64,000 bases of DNA from Nocardia aurea. GTDB taxonomy: Bacteria; Actinomycetota; Actinomycetes; Mycobacteriales; Mycobacteriaceae. This document shows positions 61,083 to 64,000 of the stretch, piece after piece. Numbering within the stretch: position 1 is the first letter of the stretch; each line of letters begins with the position of its first letter. The notes below the pieces were generated by a model that made no database searches, was not told the DNA's origin, and saw only the letters and a list, made by a program, of their open reading frames with translations. Both the position numbers and the translations under genes were made by a program. The stretch covers positions 248,001-312,000 of the forward strand of contig NZ_QCYJ01000103.1 in assembly GCF_003123685.1 (NCBI RefSeq). Reading direction: 5' to 3'.

Positions 61083-61964
61083 ATGGGAGAGGACTGGAGC
61101 CGCTGGCTCGACGAGGCGCCCGAGGAGGGCGGACCGTCGGGTCGACAGGCACGTTCCAAGGCTCCGGTAGTACGGCTACGGCGCGGCAAACGTGATGACG
61201 ACGGCATCGACGGTGAACCCGCGCAGCGCCCGATCCTGGTGGTGGGCGGTTGCGGCGGCGCGGGAACCACGACCACGGCGCTCGGCATCGCCGGTGAACT
61301 CGCTTCGGCGGGTACCCCGACCGTCGCGGTGGACGCGACCGCGGCGGGCAGCGATCTGGCACTGCGCGGCGCGGACGAACACCTGCATCCGATCAGCCTG
61401 CAGTCGTGGCTGTACGGGCGCGGCGACGACCAGCCTGCCCCGCTGAAGGAGTGCCTGTCGCTGGCGACGTCGGGGATCGGACTGCTGTGGCGCGACGCCG
61501 CGCCGCTGCGCCGCAGAGCGACCTACCTCACCGTGGCGCGTGCGGTCGACGAGGCCGGTTTCACCGGGGTGTACGACGGTGGGAACCCGATTGCCGGACG
61601 TCAGCTGCGTCCGCTGCTCGACGACGCCGATGTGGCTCTCGTCCTTGCCATTCCGGCGCGCAGCGACGCGGCCAACCGGCTGCGGGTGACCTTGGAATGG
61701 CTCGACGACCAGTTCGGCGATTCGAGTGAGGGGCCGGGAACCGGCATCGTCGGAGACACCACCATCGTTGTCTCGCATCAGCATCCGGGGTTCGACTCGC
61801 GTGTTGCCGATCATTTGCGAGAACATCTCTCCGGGTGGGTGCGCGAGATCAGGGAGATTCCCTACGATCCGCATCTGGCCCGCGGCGAACTGGTCGAGCA
61901 CGCCGCACTCGCCGAGGAGACGCGCCGGGCATACGCACGCCTACTGGCCGGGGTGGCATCATGA
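61083..61964 (+). CDS. MinD/ParA-like protein with altered P-loop
   Basis: 293 residues. After a charged N-terminus comes ILVVGGCGGAGTTTTALGIAGELASAGTPTVAVDATAAGSDLALRG, the deviant Walker A region of the MinD/ParA class. Both lysines of KGGxGKTT are missing (GCGGAGTTTT). Later segments (VYDGGNPIAGRQLRPLLDDADVALVLAIPARSDAANRLRVTLEWL) follow the SIMIBI fold. It probably acts as a structural or weakly nucleotide-binding partner. The stop overlaps the next start (ATGA). Confidence 0.75.
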   Translation: MGEDWSRWLDEAPEEGGPSGRQARSKAPVVRLRRGKRDDDGIDGEPAQRPILVVGGCGGAGTTTTALGIAGELASAGTPTVAVDATAAGSDLALRGADEHLHPISLQSWLYGRGDDQPAPLKECLSLATSGIGLLWRDAAPLRRRATYLTVARAVDEAGFTGVYDGGNPIAGRQLRPLLDDADVALVLAIPARSDAANRLRVTLEWLDDQFGDSSEGPGTGIVGDTTIVVSHQHPGFDSRVADHLREHLSGWVREIREIPYDPHLARGELVEHAALAEETRRAYARLLAGVAS

Positions 61965-62602
61965 CCGCAGCTATGAAACTTCGTCGCAAACACGACCCTC
62001 AACCGGCGGGGGTGGTAGCGCCTCCCGAGTCGAGACGCGCACCGGTATGGGAGCGTCCGGTACCCGGTGTCGGTCGGGCGCCACTGGTTTGGTTGCTCGG
62101 TGTGCACGGCGGTGCGGGAGCTACTACGCTCGCGCATGTGCTTGCGCCCGCGGCGGATTCGAGCCGCCGCTGGCCCGGCGTCTTCGAGCGTGAATCCCCC
62201 TTTGTCGTGCTGGTGGCCAGGGAGACGATCGCCGGGCTGACGCGTGCCCACGATTTGCTGCGGCAGCATCATTTCGGTTTCGGCGGGCCGTCGGAGGTCA
62301 TCGGACTGGTCACCGTCGCGGCCAGGCCCGGCCGGATCCCGCCGGAGATCCGGCGGTATCGCGAGGTGGTCGGATCACTGGCCGGGCCGATGTGGCAGGT
62401 GCCGTGGTACGAGGAATGGACGCTGGTCGAGCCCGAGCAACTGCCGACATGGTCGCCCGGCGATCCGATGCCGGAGAAGAAGCGCAAGATCGACCCGCTC
62501 GAGGAGGTCCCGCTCGAGGTTCGCGAGCTCGGCACCGATATTGTTGCCGTCGTCCGTGAAAAGCTCGATGCCAGTTCGTCTTTCGATGAGGAGGAGCCGT
62601 GA
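61961..62602 (+). CDS. DUF6668-like P-loop-fold protein
   Basis: 213 residues. VWLLGVHGGAGATTLAHVLAPAADSSRRWP is again a P-loop-like start with Ala in place of the lysine. SPFVVLVARETIAGLTRAHDLLRQH and VIGLVTVAARPGRIPPEIRRYREVVGSL follow. This matches proteins annotated DUF6668 in actinobacterial conjugative or secretion loci, as far as I can recall. ATG 61961 overlaps the preceding stop. Confidence 0.7.
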   Translation: MTAAMKLRRKHDPQPAGVVAPPESRRAPVWERPVPGVGRAPLVWLLGVHGGAGATTLAHVLAPAADSSRRWPGVFERESPFVVLVARETIAGLTRAHDLLRQHHFGFGGPSEVIGLVTVAARPGRIPPEIRRYREVVGSLAGPMWQVPWYEEWTLVEPEQLPTWSPGDPMPEKKRKIDPLEEVPLEVRELGTDIVAVVREKLDASSSFDEEEP

Positions 62603-62660
62603 TGGCGTGCACCGTGTCGATGTACAGGGCGTTGATTCACACTTCCCGGGAAGGTAGCCG

Positions 62661-62957
62661 ATGAGCATGTTGCTGTTCGCCGCGCAGGACACCTACGGCG
62701 CCGTCCTCGCGCAGGTCGGGAATCCGACGCCGGAGGCGCCTCCGGGCTCGGAGAAGATCCTGCAGCTCGTGCGATACCTGACCTGGTTCGTCCTGCTGTC
62801 CGGAATCTGCGGCATCGTCTACGCGGGCGGCAAATTCGCGTGGGAGCGGTGGACCGGCGGCGGTCTCGAATCGCCGAAGATGGTCGCCGGAGCCATGATC
62901 GGCGGTGTCGTCGCGACGAGCGCGGGCACCATCATGAACGCCGTCATCGGTACCTGA
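62661..62957 (+). CDS. Small two-helix membrane protein (VirB2/TrbC pilin-like), copy 1
   Basis: 98 residues with an N-terminal hydrophobic segment, a first clear helix (YLTWFVLLSGICGIVYAGGKFAW) and a second (MVAGAMIGGVVATSAGTIMNAVI). Size and layout fit VirB2/TrbC-type pilin subunits of type IV secretion systems. GGGAAGG precedes ATG 62661. The stop overlaps the next start (TGATG). Confidence 0.7.
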   Translation: MSMLLFAAQDTYGAVLAQVGNPTPEAPPGSEKILQLVRYLTWFVLLSGICGIVYAGGKFAWERWTGGGLESPKMVAGAMIGGVVATSAGTIMNAVIGT

Positions 62958-63241
62958 TGTCGACCATGTCCGACGTGCGACTCTCGGCGAGCGAGCTGCT
63001 CGCCTACAAGCAGATGCCCTCCGATGTACTCGAACCGCTGATGCAGTTGCTGAATTGGCTGCTGTGGTTCGTGCTGTTGGTCTGCCTGGCGTGGATGATC
63101 CTGTCCGCCGGCCGGTTGTGGATGGCCTTCCGCAGCGATATGGCGATCAACGACGCCACCCATGGTGTCGTGATGAGTTTGATCGGCGCTTCGGTGGCGA
63201 GTACCGCCTCCGGAATCGCGTTGGCGTTCCTGCCGACGTGA
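62957..63241 (+). CDS. Small two-helix membrane protein (VirB2/TrbC pilin-like), copy 2
   Basis: 94 residues with a polar N-terminus, then LMQLLNWLLWFVLLVCLAWMILSAGRLWM and a second helix (VVMSLIGASVASTASGIALAFLP). The order of elements parallels the preceding protein, so the two may be distant duplicates or partners in the same assembly. ATG 62957 overlaps the stop of copy 1. Confidence 0.7.
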   Translation: MSTMSDVRLSASELLAYKQMPSDVLEPLMQLLNWLLWFVLLVCLAWMILSAGRLWMAFRSDMAINDATHGVVMSLIGASVASTASGIALAFLPT

Positions 63242-63269
63242 GCCGGCATCTGACGGGGACGGATCCGAC

Positions 63270-63899
63270 ATGAATTCCACGGTGATGCGCTCGCGCGCGG
63301 TGGGCGTCTTCGGCGTCGCGCTGTTCGCGGTCGCGGGCTGCGGCGGCTGCGAGGCCGACGGCGACGGCGTCGCGGCGCCGAATCCGGCCGCGGCGCCGAC
63401 CGATGTGCGGTGGCAGGACTTCCAGGGCGTCGCGTTGCCGCACACCGCACAGGGGCCGCGGTCGATCACCGACGGTGCCGCCGTCGACTTCGACCACAGC
63501 CCGCCCGGGGCCGCGGTGGCCGCCATCACCCACACGGTCCGGCTGTCGGTGGCCACCGACAGCCAATGGGCGAAGGTGGTGGCCGGGGAGGTCGTGCCAG
63601 GCGCCGCCCGCGACGAGTGGTCGGTGAACCGGCTACAGCTGTCGATCACCGGATCCGCGGCGCCGGAGTACGCGCCGAGGCTGCTCGGCTACAAGATCAC
63701 CGAATACACCGATCAGGTGACCGCGGTGGATATCTACACCGAATATTCCGACGGTTCGAAGGCGGTGAACCACACCACCGTCGAATGGTTCCGGCAGGAC
63801 TGGAAGTTACGTCTGCCCGACCCGGACTCGACCGCGAGGCCGGTCGAGTCCATCGACGAATTACCCGACGACATCGTGACATTGGAGGCACCGCAGTGA
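63270..63899 (+). CDS. Lipoprotein of the secretion-like cluster
   Basis: 209 residues with a lipoprotein signal (GVFGVALFAVAGC). The outer domain (HTVRLSVATDSQWAKVVAGEV...EYAPRLLGYKITEYTDQVTAVDIYTEYSDGSKAVNHTTVEWFRQDWKLRLP) looks like an NTF2/VirB8-type fold, with a helix followed by strands and the W-F-DWKL end. The stop overlaps a GTG start of the next gene. Confidence 0.72.
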   Translation: MNSTVMRSRAVGVFGVALFAVAGCGGCEADGDGVAAPNPAAAPTDVRWQDFQGVALPHTAQGPRSITDGAAVDFDHSPPGAAVAAITHTVRLSVATDSQWAKVVAGEVVPGAARDEWSVNRLQLSITGSAAPEYAPRLLGYKITEYTDQVTAVDIYTEYSDGSKAVNHTTVEWFRQDWKLRLPDPDSTARPVESIDELPDDIVTLEAPQ

Positions 63900-64000
63900 G
63901 TCAGAAGGAGCCCTACGCCCGCTCGGGCGTCTCCTTCGGTGCCATCGCGTCCGCGGCCCTGCTGGCACTGATCCTGGTGGTCGGCGTCGTCATGTGGATC
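63896..64000 (+). CDS. Start of a membrane protein gene, cut by the window end
   Basis: GTG 63896 overlaps the lipoprotein stop (GTGA) and opens 35 codons: a short polar stretch with SGVSFGAIASAALLALILVVGVVMWI, a membrane helix. It continues the cluster beyond the window; nothing more can be said. Confidence 0.6.
   Translation, partial: MSQKEPYARSGVSFGAIASAALLALILVVGVVMWI

Noticed and set aside
1..64000. tRNA, rRNA, CRISPR arrays, transposases
   Set aside because: I looked for T-loop-like GTTCGAATC words, regularly spaced repeats and transposase motifs and found none that hold up by eye; a tRNAscan or ISfinder run would settle this.

Overview
The window is high-GC actinobacterial DNA, most likely Nocardia or another member of Nocardiaceae. 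The gene order from thrS through HIT, pgsA1, patA, pimA, nudix, pdxS, tesB, pdxT, yebC, ruvCAB, yajC, secD, secF, lipoprotein and apt to rel follows the Mycobacterium tuberculosis Rv2614c-Rv2583c backbone. GTG and TTG starts, ATGA/GTGA overlaps and actinobacterial operator types (IdeR-type iron box, TCGAAC-N4-GTTC SOS box, SigF-type promoter) agree with this. No tRNA, rRNA, CRISPR array or insertion sequence was recognised.

Bases 1-21100 are accessory. They hold the end of an F420-type oxidoreductase, a membrane Ser/Thr kinase with a repetitive linker, small stress-type proteins (one behind a SigF-like promoter) and a divergent SDR/MarR pair. A 1971-residue NRPS follows, read as C-A-T-C-T-R with no second adenylation domain, directly behind an IdeR-like iron box. 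Next come an aldehyde dehydrogenase, a SigF/SigB-type sigma factor, two tandem SulP-carbonic anhydrase fusions whose upstream regions share the same architecture, and a FhuF-like 2Fe-2S protein.

Bases 21232-47612 are mostly conserved backbone: thrS and the phosphatidylinositol mannoside operon, PLP synthase (pdxS/pdxT), tesB, yebC, ruvCAB behind an SOS box, the Sec accessory complex and apt. Small accessory cassettes interrupt it: an MTB12-like lipoprotein, a uridine kinase-like protein with a degenerate P-loop, ArsR/SRPBCC, a macro domain protein, an MmpS-like protein, GtrA, a four-repeat DivIVA-like protein and a TetR/flavin monooxygenase pair. Several carry clear operators.

Between apt and rel (47846-55615) lies an accessory insert. 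Its centre is a von Willebrand A protein overlapping a diverged adenylosuccinate synthetase paralogue, then a small unknown protein and a catalytically degenerate NUDIX-winged helix (NrtR-like) regulator. An AT-rich 21-bp palindrome precedes the group. This is the strongest candidate for an undescribed system. Downstream of rel come a cutinase-family protein and a tightly packed set of membrane, MinD-like, pilin-like and lipoprotein genes that looks like the start of a type IV secretion or conjugation-type locus running out of the window.
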